This document shows positions 53,445-62,178 of a DNA stretch of 64,000 nt, piece by piece. The notes under the pieces were generated by a model. That model was not told where the DNA came from and searched no databases. It saw only the letters and a list, made by a program, of their open reading frames with translations. Position 1 is the first letter of the stretch; every line of letters begins with the position of its first letter. Source of the DNA: Halanaeroarchaeum sulfurireducens (GTDB lineage Archaea > Halobacteriota > Halobacteria > Halobacteriales > Halobacteriaceae); assembly GCF_001011115.1 (NCBI RefSeq), contig NZ_CP008874.1:558001-622000 (forward strand), given 5' to 3'. The translations under genes were made by a program, and so were the position numbers.

Positions 53445-53693
53445 ATGAGTGCGAGCGCGTCACGGCAGGCGGCCTCTGAGACGCTGACCCGAAAACAGCA
53501 ACGGATTCTCGAGTACCTCCGGGGGCAGGCGGTGACGAAGACCTATTTCAAATCTCGCGTCATCGGTGACGAACTCGATCTCTCCGCGAAGGAGGTCGGC
53601 ACCAACATGACTGCGGTCGCCGACGCCGCCGACCTCGACATCGAGAAGTGGGGATACTCGTCGAGTACCACCTGGAAAGTCACCACAGCGTAA
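53445..53693 (+). CDS. Small DNA-binding-like protein (DUF7123-like)
   Basis: An 82-residue protein that looks like a winged helix: TLTRKQQRILEYLRGQAVTK, then YFKSRVIGDELDLSAKEVGT (recognition helix) and an aromatic end YSSSTTWKVTT. From memory it matches haloarchaeal DUF7123. I take ATG 53445 over upstream in-frame starts because the palindrome and promoter lie in that extension. It ends 11 bases from the convergent regulator gene. The role is probably regulatory. Confidence 0.78.
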   Translation: MSASASRQAASETLTRKQQRILEYLRGQAVTKTYFKSRVIGDELDLSAKEVGTNMTAVADAADLDIEKWGYSSSTTWKVTTA

Positions 53694-53704
53694 GAACCGG
53701 ACAG

Positions 53705-54298
53705 TCAGGGATCGTATCGGACCAGTGAGGCAGCGTCTGAGGCGAACGCGGCCGTCCGATCGTCGAAAGACTCGGCGTATCGCACGAGCAACGTCAACAG
53801 CGTCTCGGGTCTGGCGACGCGATAGCCCTCCGTGGTATCGAGGAGACCGACGCCCTCGAGTTCCGAGGCGGCGGTGCTGATCGTCGGGCGGGAGACGTCG
53901 AGGCGGTCGGCGAGTTCGACACCGGTGGCGGAGGGGTCCCGCAACAACGCGACGATCATGCCGCGTGGGGTCTCTCGCCGGAGATAGCTCATCGCGACCT
54001 GCTCGTACGACGAGAACTGCTCGGCCTGGAAGAACCGACGGTAGTCGCCGTCCCGGTGGCTCACGATGACGCCGTCGTCCTGAAGTCGGCGAAGGTGGTG
54101 CTGTGCCTCGCCAGTCCCCAGTTTGAGGTCGTCACGAACCTTCGAGAAGTGCGCGCCAGGTGTCGTTCCGAGGTATCCGAGAATCGCCTCTCGAACCTCA
54201 CTGTCGTCGTCCCGGTTACCGACGACGGCGAGTGGGCTCGCCGCACCGACGGCGGCGAACCGTCGGAGTGTCGCCCGTTTGTCCTCGTCGATACCCAT
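53705..54298 (-). CDS. Two-domain winged-helix transcriptional regulator
   Basis: A 197-residue protein with two winged helices. The first (about 33-90) is ArsR/MarR-like (EVREAILGYLGTTPGAHFSK, LGTGEAQHHLRRLQDDGVIV), and the second (about 107-165) has ATGVELADRLDVSRPTISTA. The N-terminus includes a short hydrophobic stretch (FAAVGAASPLAVVG). Haloarchaea have many such double-HTH regulators, and targets are not predictable. The stomatin gene ends 73 bases upstream on the same strand, so they could share a transcript. Confidence 0.83.
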   Translation of the reverse strand: MGIDEDKRATLRRFAAVGAASPLAVVGNRDDDSEVREAILGYLGTTPGAHFSKVRDDLKLGTGEAQHHLRRLQDDGVIVSHRDGDYRRFFQAEQFSSYEQVAMSYLRRETPRGMIVALLRDPSATGVELADRLDVSRPTISTAASELEGVGLLDTTEGYRVARPETLLTLLVRYAESFDDRTAAFASDAASLVRYDP

Positions 54299-54371
54299 TG
54301 CTTCGCAGTACGGGCCGACAGGGGAAAAGTATGCACCCTTTTCCGGTGCGGTGGCGATCTATCGGCGAGGG

Positions 54372-55538
54372 CTACTCGTTCGACGTTTCTTCGTCCGGTG
54401 ACACTTCGTCCGTAGATACCTCGTCCGTTGATTTTTCGTCCAGTGCGTCCCCCTTGGACTCGAGTTCCGCGTCTAGTTCCTCGATGACCTCCTCGGCGGA
54501 TTTGAGCTCCTCTTCGGAGACGTCGGACCCGACGTCGGTCTCGATGTCGAGGTCGCCACCGAGCATCTCGTCGATCTCGTCGAGTCCCAGTAGTTCCCTG
54601 GTTTCCGAATCGAACTCGAGACTCTCCAGGGCGGTCATCTCCTCGGCGACGTCGCTCCCGGAGAGGTGCTTGCCGTACCGACCGACGAGGGAGGACAACT
54701 CCTGGGGGACGACGAAGGTCGTGGATTCGCCCTGCCCGATGGACTCCAGAGTCTCCATGCCCTTCTCGATGATTGCTCGCTCGCCCATCGACTCGGCGGA
54801 CTTCGCCCTGAGGACCGTCGACACCGCGTCCCCCTGGGCTTCGAGAATCTGTGACTGTTTTTCCCCCTGCGCGCGGATGATGTCAGACCGCTTTTGGCCT
54901 TCGGCCTTTTCGATGGCGCTCTGGCGTTCCCCCTGGGCCTCGAGGATCATCGCGCGACGTTTGCGCTCGGCGGAGGTCTGTTGCTCCATCGCCTGCTGGA
55001 CGTCGCGCGAGGGATTGACCTCGCGGACCTCCACGCTCTCCACGCGAATCCCCCACTCGTCGGTGGGTTCGTCGAGTTCCTCTCGGATGCGGGCGTTGAT
55101 CTCCTGGCGCTTGTTGAGCGTATCGTCGAGTTCCATATCGCCGATGACCGCCCGCAGGGTGGTCTGGGCGAGATTCGAGACCGCTCGCTTGTAGTCGTCG
55201 ACCTCGAGGAAGGCCCGTTTGGCGTCCATCACTCGAATGTACACCACGGCGTCGGCGGTGACCGGCGAGTTGTCCCGCGTGATCGCCTCCTGATGGGGAA
55301 CGTCGATCGTCTGGGTCCGCATGTCGAAGGTGTACTCTCGCGAGACGAACGGCGGGACGAAGTTGATGCCCGGTTCGAGCAAGCCCCGGTATTCGCCGAA
55401 GACCGTCAGCGCCTCCTTCTCGTAGGCGTCGACGATGGCGATCGCCGAGTAGACAGCCACGATGAGCAAGGCGAGTACCAACAACCCGACCATCGGGATG
55501 GGCGACCCGCTCGGGAGCGCCTGTAAGGGAAACAGCAT
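54372..55538 (-). CDS. Stomatin/SPFH (band 7) membrane protein
   Basis: A 388-residue protein with one N-terminal membrane helix (PMVGLLVLALLIVAVYSAIA, about 15-34) and the SPFH domain: GEYRGLLEPGINFVPPFVSR, DMRTQTIDVPHQEAITRDNS and RAVSNLAQTTLRAVIGDMEL. A coiled coil rich in Ala/Glu (about 185-250) and an acidic C-tail follow. It forms membrane rings and works with NfeD-type proteins and proteases; nfeD is directly upstream. The last 25 codons hold a 15-base repeat encoding STDEV-like units. Confidence 0.93.
   Translation of the reverse strand: MLFPLQALPSGSPIPMVGLLVLALLIVAVYSAIAIVDAYEKEALTVFGEYRGLLEPGINFVPPFVSREYTFDMRTQTIDVPHQEAITRDNSPVTADAVVYIRVMDAKRAFLEVDDYKRAVSNLAQTTLRAVIGDMELDDTLNKRQEINARIREELDEPTDEWGIRVESVEVREVNPSRDVQQAMEQQTSAERKRRAMILEAQGERQSAIEKAEGQKRSDIIRAQGEKQSQILEAQGDAVSTVLRAKSAESMGERAIIEKGMETLESIGQGESTTFVVPQELSSLVGRYGKHLSGSDVAEEMTALESLEFDSETRELLGLDEIDEMLGGDLDIETDVGSDVSEEELKSAEEVIEELDAELESKGDALDEKSTDEVSTDEVSPDEETSNE
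54391..54450. repeat. 15-bp tandem repeat inside the stomatin 3' end
   Basis: The core CGTCC recurs at 54393, 54408, 54423 and 54438, giving a 15-base period. On the minus strand it encodes STDE-V, STDE-V and SPDE-E type repeats at the extreme C-terminus. The units have diverged more than those of the trp array. This is the coding counterpart of the intergenic 3'-end repeats seen elsewhere in the window. Confidence 0.7.
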
Positions 55539-55587
55539 GTACTACGTGTTTGCATCCCATCCGAATAACAGTTCGTGTCCCGGCGGC

Positions 55588-56106
55588 CTACGAGCGTTCG
55601 CGCTCGTTGTACTGTGAGAGTTCGCGGTCGATCTCGTCGACGTTGGAGAGCTGCTCGACGGTGAGGACGTTCCCGCCGCCCGGATCGATCACCACGATTT
55701 CGGCGTCGACTGGGATCTCTCCCTCGACGGTCCTGGCCGCATACGACGAGTCGAACCCGCCCTTGTCGAGTTCGACATGGCCCTCCCGTTCGGTCACCCG
55801 CTCCGTGACGTGGCCCCGAGCACCGCGCAGGTGCTCGGAATTCCTCGTTCGACCGGTGTCCGTCCCCGTGTAGAGATCCAGACGCCGGTAGACGACGAAG
55901 GCGCCGGCACCGGTCAGGGTCACGAGCAGGGCAAGCGGCAGGGGTCCGGACAGCGCGGGGACGAGCAACCCGAGCAGCCCGGCAGCCATGAGCGCGACGC
56001 CCAGGACGATGAAGTGCGCGCCGGGAGCCAGCGCTTCCATGATACTCACCGCGACCCCGGCGGTGAAGAGGAGCATCGAGAGTGACTGTCCGAAGACGTC
56101 GACCAT
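55588..56106 (-). CDS. NfeD-like membrane protein
   Basis: A 172-residue protein. There are three or four hydrophobic helices in the first 70 residues (SMLLFTAGVAVSIMEALAPG, FIVLGVALMAAGLLGLLVPA), then a soluble OB-fold-like domain (about 95-170: RGARGHVTERVTEREGHVEL ... IPVDAEIVVID), as in short NfeD proteins. It pairs with the stomatin gene 49 bases downstream and probably helps to assemble the SPFH ring. The ATG at 56106 is the first good start. Confidence 0.88.
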   Translation of the reverse strand: MVDVFGQSLSMLLFTAGVAVSIMEALAPGAHFIVLGVALMAAGLLGLLVPALSGPLPLALLVTLTGAGAFVVYRRLDLYTGTDTGRTRNSEHLRGARGHVTERVTEREGHVELDKGGFDSSYAARTVEGEIPVDAEIVVIDPGGGNVLTVEQLSNVDEIDRELSQYNERERS

Positions 56107-56153
56107 ACCTCCCTTTGCTACCGCACGGCAAAAACCGTTACCCGAAACGGAGG

Positions 56154-56324
56154 TTATGCGAGCCCGAGCAGCGTGGCAAGCACGTACATCGCGCCGCCGA
56201 CGCCGACCAGCACGAAGACGACGTTTTCGAACTGCGGGGTCCCCTTCTCGACCGGTGGCAACTGCTCTTGTTCGTCCTCACCCTCCGGCCCCACCTCGTC
56301 GAGATCGTACTTCCAGTCGCTCAT
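56154..56324 (-). CDS. Small single-pass membrane protein (DUF7312-like)
   Basis: A 56-residue protein with an acidic cytoplasmic N-terminus (WKYDLDEVGPEGEDEQEQLP) and one C-terminal membrane helix (NVVFVLVGVGGAMYVLATLL, about 34-53). From memory it matches haloarchaeal DUF7312. The ATG at 56324 is the family start. It lies between pyk (31 bases) and nfeD (47 bases) on one strand, probably in the same transcript. The function is unknown. Confidence 0.75.
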   Translation of the reverse strand: MSDWKYDLDEVGPEGEDEQEQLPPVEKGTPQFENVVFVLVGVGGAMYVLATLLGLA

Positions 56325-56355
56325 CGATCGTTCTTGGGGACGACCGGCAAAAAAC

Positions 56356-58098
56356 TCACTGGCCGGCGACCTCGCCACTGTAGACGACCCCGCGCTCACC
56401 GTCGACGGTGACGACGGTGCCGTCCTCGACGTGGGGCATGTCGGCCCCGCTTACCATCGGGACGCCGACCTCGCGGGCGATCATCGCCGCGTACCCCGTC
56501 ATACCGGATCGTGCGCTCACCATTCCGGCCAGCCGGGTGGGATCGCCGTCGAACTCCTCGTCGAAGTCGGCCCCGAGGACCGCGATTGCGCCCGACGGAA
56601 CGGACGAGAGGTCACCGTCGGTCAGCCGCGCGACGGGGCCGGTGGCCCGCCCGTCGACGACGGCCCGACCGGTCGCGAGCGTCTCCGCGGCGACGTGGAC
56701 CTTGAGCGTGTTGGTGGTGTCCTCGCTGTCCAGCGCGGTCATCATCCCGGACAGCACGACCACGGTATCTCCGCTCTCCACGACGTCGGCCTCGACGCTG
56801 GTCTGGACGGCCCGGTCGATGACGGACGCTGCCGACCCGTCCGGGAGCGTGGCAAGCTGTGCGTCGACGCCCCAGACGAGTGCCAGCTGGCGACGAACGT
56901 CGTCACGTGGGGTCGTCGCCACCACTGGGACACCGGGCCGGAACTTCGCGACCCGTCTGGCGGTATAGCCCGACTCGCTCGCAACGACGACGGCACTCGC
57001 ATCGACGTCCCTGGCCAGATATCGCGCCGACCGCGCGACTGCCTCGGTCCGGGACCCCTCGTCTGCCGGCGGGACGCGCTGATCCTGGATCTCGTCGTAC
57101 TCACCGCTCGCTTCCACGGTCCGGACGATACGATCCATCGCCCGGACGACAGTGACGGGGTGGTCGCCGACGGCGGTCTCCGCGGAGAGCATCACGGCGT
57201 CGGTGCCGTCGAGGACGGCGTTGGCGACGTCCGACGCCTCGGCCCGCGTCGGCCGCCCCCGGTGTACCATGGAATCGAGCATCTCGGTCGCCGTGATGAC
57301 CGGCGTCCCGGCGGCTTGCGCCTGCCGGATGATGCGCTTCTGGATGAGCGGGACGTCCTCCATCGGCAACTCCACGCCGAGGTCTCCCCGGGCCACCATG
57401 ACGCCATGGGCCGTCGCGATGATTTCCCCGCAGTTCTCGACCGCCCCCGCGCGTTCGATCTTCGCGATCACCGGGATCTCCGCACCCAGCGATTCGAGGT
57501 ACTCGCTCACCGCGAGGACGTCAGCGGCGTCTCGGACGAAACTCGCAGCGACGAAGTCGACGTCCTTCTCGGCGGCCAGTTCGAGGTCCAACTCGTCTTT
57601 CTCGGTGACGACGTCGAGATCGAGAGCGACACCGGGAACGTTGACGCCCTTGTGACTCGTCATCTCGCCACCGACGTCGACCGTCGCGACGACCGTCTTC
57701 CCGTCCACGTGGTCGACTGTCGTCTCGATACGTCCGTCGTCGATCAACACCTGGTCGCCGGGATCCACGGCCGAGATATCCGTCGAGAGGCCGATTCGAT
57801 CGGCGGTGACGGACCTCCCTGGTTCGAAGCGCACTGAATCGCCCGCATGAAGCGTGATCTCGCCGTCCGTCTCCCCGGTCCGGACCTCCGGACCCTGGAG
57901 GTCCACCATCACGGCGATCGGGCCGTCCGTTCGACCGTCAACGCGCCGGGCGCGGTCGATCAGGGCGGCACGCTCCTCGCGGGTACCATGACTCGCGTTG
58001 ACGCGTGCGACCGACATCCCAGCGTTCGCGAGCCCCTGGAGGGTGTCGATACTGTCCGACGCCGGCCCCAGGGTACAGACGATCTTCGCCTTTCGCAT
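56356..58098 (-). CDS. pyk: Pyruvate kinase with C-terminal PEP-utilizer-like domain
   Basis: A 580-residue enzyme that makes ATP and pyruvate from PEP. The barrel has KIVCTLGPASDS, VNASHGTREER, the catalytic block VIAKIERAGAVENCGEII, then ARGDLGVELP and ITATEMLDSMVHRGRPTRAE. The B domain lies about 75-165. An extra C-terminal domain (about 490-575) is a PEP-utilizer/phosphohistidine swivel, but its usual GGxTSHAA motif reads SGMTGYAA, so the phosphorylatable His is Tyr. That domain is then likely regulatory only. It lies between metG and the DUF7312-like gene. Confidence 0.95.
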   Translation of the reverse strand: MRKAKIVCTLGPASDSIDTLQGLANAGMSVARVNASHGTREERAALIDRARRVDGRTDGPIAVMVDLQGPEVRTGETDGEITLHAGDSVRFEPGRSVTADRIGLSTDISAVDPGDQVLIDDGRIETTVDHVDGKTVVATVDVGGEMTSHKGVNVPGVALDLDVVTEKDELDLELAAEKDVDFVAASFVRDAADVLAVSEYLESLGAEIPVIAKIERAGAVENCGEIIATAHGVMVARGDLGVELPMEDVPLIQKRIIRQAQAAGTPVITATEMLDSMVHRGRPTRAEASDVANAVLDGTDAVMLSAETAVGDHPVTVVRAMDRIVRTVEASGEYDEIQDQRVPPADEGSRTEAVARSARYLARDVDASAVVVASESGYTARRVAKFRPGVPVVATTPRDDVRRQLALVWGVDAQLATLPDGSAASVIDRAVQTSVEADVVESGDTVVVLSGMMTALDSEDTTNTLKVHVAAETLATGRAVVDGRATGPVARLTDGDLSSVPSGAIAVLGADFDEEFDGDPTRLAGMVSARSGMTGYAAMIAREVGVPMVSGADMPHVEDGTVVTVDGERGVVYSGEVAGQ

Positions 58099-58140
58099 AC
58101 CGCCCGGTTGTCGGCGCGGCGAGAAAAAGACCGCCGCCGA

Positions 58141-60249
58141 TTACTGGATCTTCGTCCCGGGCTCGGCGTCCTCGTGGGTGGTCAACAGATCGGCCTCCTC
58201 GCCCGCCGCGAGGAGCATTCCATTGGACTCCACGCCGAACAGCTCCGCTTTCTCCAGGTTCGCCAGCACCACGATGGTGGTGCCGGGGAGGTCGTCGACG
58301 TCGTGCAGTTGCTGGATACCGGCGACGAGCTGGCGCTCTTCGACGCCGAGGTCGACGTCGAGACGTACCAGCTCGTCGGCGCCCTCGATCGGCTCGGCGG
58401 CGAGAATCTCGCCGACGCGGATGTCCAGCTTCTCGAAGTCTTCGTAGGGGATGCGCTCGTCTGCGATCGGCTCCAGGTCGGTCATCGGTCGAGTGTCGTC
58501 TTCCTCGCTGGTATCGGTTTCGGCTTCACTCGCGGCCTCGGCTTCCGCGACGCGCTCGGCCAGTTGGTCTTCGAGGTTCGCGACGGTGTCGTCTTCGATC
58601 TTCTCGAAAAGCTCGGTCGGTTCGCCGAAGGTCGCCGGCGGGGCCTCGAGGCAGGCGTCGATCTCTCGATCGTGGACGGAGCCGTCCTCCTCGAGTTGCG
58701 ACCAGACGGTCTCGGCTTTCTCCGGCGTGAACGGTGCGAGTAACACCGAGATGGCCTTCACGAGCTGCACGGTGTCCCGGATGACTTGCGCCGCACGGTC
58801 GGGATCGTCGTCGGTGAGTTTCCAGGGTTCGTTGCGCTGGATGTACTCGTTACCGAACCGTGCCAGATCCACCGCCGTCTCTCCCGCCCTGCGAAGGGAG
58901 TAGTCGTTGAGTGCGGCCTGGAACGCCTCCATCGCCTCGCGAATCCGGTCGACGACGTCCGGGGAGACGTCGGCGTCGGGGGTTCCGTCGTAGTTACGCG
59001 TCGCGAAGAGGAGCGCGCGATAGACGAAGTTGCCCACGGCGTCCGCCAGTTCGGCGTTGACCCGCTCCTGAAACCGCCCCCAGGTGAAGTCCACGTCCCG
59101 CTCGAAGCTTCCCTGCGTCGCGAGGTAATACCGGAGGAGATCCGTCGAGAACTCCGTGTCGAGATAGTCGTCGGCCCAGATGGCACGATTCCGGCTCGTC
59201 GAGAACGCTTCGCCCTCGAGGTTGACGAACCCGCTCGCCATCACGGCGCGGGGTTCCGCGAAGTCCGCCCCGCGCAACATGGCGGGCCAGAAGACGGTGT
59301 GGTGCTGGATGATGTCCCGGCCGATGACGTGGACGATCTCGCCGCCGGCGTCCGCGTCGCCCGCCTCGCTTTCGTCGCGCCAGACGGCCTCCCAGTCGTA
59401 CTCGTCGGCTCCGACGCGCTCGGTGTACTGTTTCGTCGAGGAGATGTACTCGATCGGCGCGTCGACCCAGACGTACAGGACGAGATCGTCGGCCTCCCCT
59501 TCGTCACCGGGGTAGTCGATTCCCCAGTCGAGGTCGCGGCTGATACACCAGTCCTGAAGCTCTCCCTCGATCCACTCCCGTGGCTGGTTCTGGGCGTTCG
59601 AGGTGCCCTCAAGTCGGTCGATGAACTCCTGAAGGTACTCCTGGAACTCCGAGACGCGGAAGAACTTGTGATCGCGAGTGCGGTACTCCGCCGGGTTCCC
59701 CGTGAGCGTACTCTTCGGATCCTCGATCTCGCCCGGCTCAAGGTGACGACCGCACCCCTCGTCGCACTCGTCGCCGCGGGCCTGTTCGCCGCAGTAGGGA
59801 CACGTTCCGACCACGTACCGATCGGGGAGGGGCTGGTCCTCGATGGGATCCCAGGCCACCTCGATCTCCTTCTCGTAGACGTATCCCCGATCGTCGAGCG
59901 TCCGGACGATGTCGCGTGTCAGTTCGGTGTTTGTCTCGTCGTGGGTGTGTCCGTAGTTGTCGAAATCCACGTCGAACTGCGGGAACGTCTCCTGGTAGGT
60001 CTCGTGCCAGTCGAGTGCGAACTCCTCGGGCGAGACGCCCGCCTCTTCGGCGTTGACGGCGATTGGCGTCCCGTGCATGTCGGACCCGGAGACGAACGCC
60101 GTTTGCTGGCCGATGGTCTCCAGGGCGCGGGTGAGGATGTCGCCGCTCACGTAGGTTCGCAGGTGGCCCACGTGCAGATCCCCGTTGGCGTAGGGGAGCC
60201 CGCAGGTGACGACCGCGGGTGACTCCGTCGGAAAGTCCTCGTGGCTCAT
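58141..60249 (-). CDS. metG: Methionyl-tRNA synthetase
   Basis: A 702-residue class I synthetase. The HIGH-type motif is GDLHVGHLR (about 22-30). The zinc-binding region is CPYCGEQARGDECDEGCG (about 139-156). The KMSKS loop is the archaeal FSTSRN form (GEAFSTSRNRAIWADDY). A C-terminal tRNA-binding OB domain (about 600-702; FEKLDIRVGEILAAEPIEGA) follows an acidic linker. A GCGTTATCCGG box (minus strand, near 60278) puts the mRNA start at the ATG. Four 30-base repeats lie upstream of this box. Confidence 0.97.
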   Translation of the reverse strand: MSHEDFPTESPAVVTCGLPYANGDLHVGHLRTYVSGDILTRALETIGQQTAFVSGSDMHGTPIAVNAEEAGVSPEEFALDWHETYQETFPQFDVDFDNYGHTHDETNTELTRDIVRTLDDRGYVYEKEIEVAWDPIEDQPLPDRYVVGTCPYCGEQARGDECDEGCGRHLEPGEIEDPKSTLTGNPAEYRTRDHKFFRVSEFQEYLQEFIDRLEGTSNAQNQPREWIEGELQDWCISRDLDWGIDYPGDEGEADDLVLYVWVDAPIEYISSTKQYTERVGADEYDWEAVWRDESEAGDADAGGEIVHVIGRDIIQHHTVFWPAMLRGADFAEPRAVMASGFVNLEGEAFSTSRNRAIWADDYLDTEFSTDLLRYYLATQGSFERDVDFTWGRFQERVNAELADAVGNFVYRALLFATRNYDGTPDADVSPDVVDRIREAMEAFQAALNDYSLRRAGETAVDLARFGNEYIQRNEPWKLTDDDPDRAAQVIRDTVQLVKAISVLLAPFTPEKAETVWSQLEEDGSVHDREIDACLEAPPATFGEPTELFEKIEDDTVANLEDQLAERVAEAEAASEAETDTSEEDDTRPMTDLEPIADERIPYEDFEKLDIRVGEILAAEPIEGADELVRLDVDLGVEERQLVAGIQQLHDVDDLPGTTIVVLANLEKAELFGVESNGMLLAAGEEADLLTTHEDAEPGTKIQ

Positions 60250-60322
60250 GCTGTTCGGTGCCGGCTCCGACCGGATAACGCTCGCGGTTTCGTCTCCCTG
60301 TAGGCGGTCCCTCGACGACCTG

Positions 60323-60441
60323 TTTCCGACCGATTCCGATCGGCGACCGCAGTTTCCGACCGATTCCGATCGGCGACCGCAGTTTCCGACCGATTCCGAT
60401 CGACCATCTCGGTTTCCGACCGATCTCGACCCGAATTGGGG
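60323..60441. repeat. Four 30-bp tandem repeats between metG and the DedA-like gene
   Basis: Units beginning TTTCCGACCGAT start at 60323, 60353, 60383 and 60413, exactly 30 bases apart. Units 1 and 2 are identical (TTTCCGACCGATTCCGATCG then GCGACCGCAG), unit 3 diverges in its last third, and unit 4 runs into the stop of the DedA-like gene at 60442. CCGAT-TCCG-ATCGG forms a small hairpin in each. The array lies upstream of the metG TATA box and does not touch it. Confidence 0.9.
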
Positions 60442-61011
60442 TCACCAAAAGACGAGGAGCGATCCTTCGATGAGGCCGATGGTGACGAGGAGCCGTCCGA
60501 CGCTCCCCGCGAACGCGGCCCCGGCGAACTTCACGTAGTCGTCTTCCAGTATGGAGAAGCCGTACAGCGAGATCGTATCCGGGAAGAAGGGCACCGAGAG
60601 ACCAATTGCCATGCCGGCGTAGCCCCACCGCTTTACGAGGGCGACCATCCGCCGCTGGGACCACTCTTTGGGTCGGAGGCCGAGCCGACGCAACCCCCGG
60701 ATGACGACGCTGGAGTGACTCGCGTTGTGACCGATGGCGAGCGCGAAGACGCTTCCCAGCGATTTCCCCAGCGCGCTGATCAGGATGACGGCGGCCAGTT
60801 GCACCTCGATCGGCAGGCCCAGTGCGAGTGTGTTTCCGCCGCAGACGTATCCCACCGGGCAGAGCACCACCTCGCTCGGCAGGGGGAGGGCAAAGGAGAT
60901 GAGGACGGAGTACACGAAAATGAGGATCATCCCGCTCAGGCCGCTCGCGGTACGAATCGCGGCCTCGAGCGGATCGAATCCCATGGCCCCGATCCCGATA
61001 ATGATACTCAC
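60442..61011 (-). CDS. DedA/VTT-like (YqaA-type) membrane protein
   Basis: A 189-residue membrane protein with about five hydrophobic segments. The central VILISALGKSLGSVFALAIG and the YGFSILEDDYVKFAGAAFAGS region resemble the SNARE-associated/VTT (DedA) fold, with the GxxxG-type glycine pattern. DedA proteins scramble or move lipid carriers such as undecaprenyl phosphate. The role here is inferred. It is transcribed towards metG; its stop is directly next to a 30-base repeat array. Confidence 0.8.
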   Translation of the reverse strand: MSIIIGIGAMGFDPLEAAIRTASGLSGMILIFVYSVLISFALPLPSEVVLCPVGYVCGGNTLALGLPIEVQLAAVILISALGKSLGSVFALAIGHNASHSSVVIRGLRRLGLRPKEWSQRRMVALVKRWGYAGMAIGLSVPFFPDTISLYGFSILEDDYVKFAGAAFAGSVGRLLVTIGLIEGSLLVFW

Positions 61012-61041
61012 ACGCTCAGTAGTTCACGCCGACCAAAAACG

Positions 61042-62133
61042 CTACCGCTCTTCGCCCGAGGACGCGAGGTCGTCCACGTCAGCCAGAAAGCCCGCAAGGC
61101 TGTCCCTGGTGACGTGGGGCATCATCACCACGCGCAGTTCGCCGGCACTCGTCCGGGCGAGACGCCAGCCCGCCTCGGTCAACGCCTCGAAATCCCCTGT
61201 CGGAATGTCGACGGCCACGATCGGATGGTGGGGGGAGACGACGTCGTACCCTCGCACCCGCATCTCCTCGGCGAACCACGTCGCCAGGTTCATCCCGGTC
61301 TCGTAGTTCTCGCGGTACCCGTCGGGCCACTGTGCCGAGAGGGCCGCGTGTGCGCTCGCCACGCCGGCCCCGCTTCGCGTTCCCGTGAGGGTGGCCTGCC
61401 CGGTCGACTCGAGGTACGGCGTGTCGACCGCGAGGGCGTCGAGGGTCCTCTCGTCTGTCGCGATGAACCCGCCCGCCGGGATCGCCGCCTGTCCCAGCTT
61501 ATGCGGATCGATGGTCATCGTATCGATGTCGGCGTGTGCGAAGTTCCACTGCTCGTCGGTGAACGGCAGCGCGAACCCGCCCCACGCCGCGTCCACGTGA
61601 AATCTCGCATCCGCGTCCCGGGCGACGTCCGAGAGCGCGGGTATCGGGTCCACGCGCCCGTACTCGGTCGTCCCCGCGATACCGACGACCAGCACCGTGT
61701 CGTCGTCGATGCGGTCGGCGATGGCGTCGACGTCGGCTCGGTAGTCCTCGTCCACAGGGGCGAGCCGGAGGTCGACGTCGAGGACGTCAGCGGCCTTCTG
61801 GAAGGAGAAGTGAAGACTTTCCGGTCCGACCACGTTCGGGTCGTCGGTGGCCGCCAGGTTCCGGGCGGCACGGACGGCCTGGATGTTGGCCTCGGTACCG
61901 CCGGTAGCGACGTAGCCCGTCGGATCCTGATGGTCGACCACGTCTCCGAGCATCGAGACGACCTCCCGTTCGAGCGCTGCCACCGCCGGATAGGTGTCCG
62001 GATCACCGGGATTCGTGGCGAGAAAGTGGGTTGCGGCCTCGCGAGCCGCGGGGTGGGGCTCGGTACACATCGAAGAGAGGACACGCTCGAATGACTGGGG
62101 CTCGGGGCGTGCGGCCGATCCGAGAGCGGTCAT
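61042..62133 (-). CDS. mfnA: Aspartate/tyrosine decarboxylase MfnA
   Basis: A 363-residue PLP decarboxylase (group II). The PLP Lys is in [15 protein letters not shown] (about residue 215); other sites are [31 protein letters not shown] and [14 protein letters not shown]. In archaea without the methanofuran pathway this enzyme makes beta-alanine from aspartate for CoA. The window also holds the enzyme that uses beta-alanine (1016-1768) but about 59 kb away. The start at 62133 is leaderless, with a GCTAAACC box about 26 bases upstream. Confidence 0.93.
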   Translation of the reverse strand: MTALGSAARPEPQSFERVLSSMCTEPHPAAREAATHFLATNPGDPDTYPAVAALEREVVSMLGDVVDHQDPTGYVATGGTEANIQAVRAARNLAATDDPNVVGPESLHFSFQKAADVLDVDLRLAPVDEDYRADVDAIADRIDDDTVLVVGIAGTTEYGRVDPIPALSDVARDADARFHVDAAWGGFALPFTDEQWNFAHADIDTMTIDPHKLGQAAIPAGGFIATDERTLDALAVDTPYLESTGQATLTGTRSGAGVASAHAALSAQWPDGYRENYETGMNLATWFAEEMRVRGYDVVSPHHPIVAVDIPTGDFEALTEAGWRLARTSAGELRVVMMPHVTRDSLAGFLADVDDLASSGEER

Positions 62134-62178
62134 GTCGGAAAATTCGGTTCCGGTGGTTTAGCGGTTGTGTTTGGCCGA

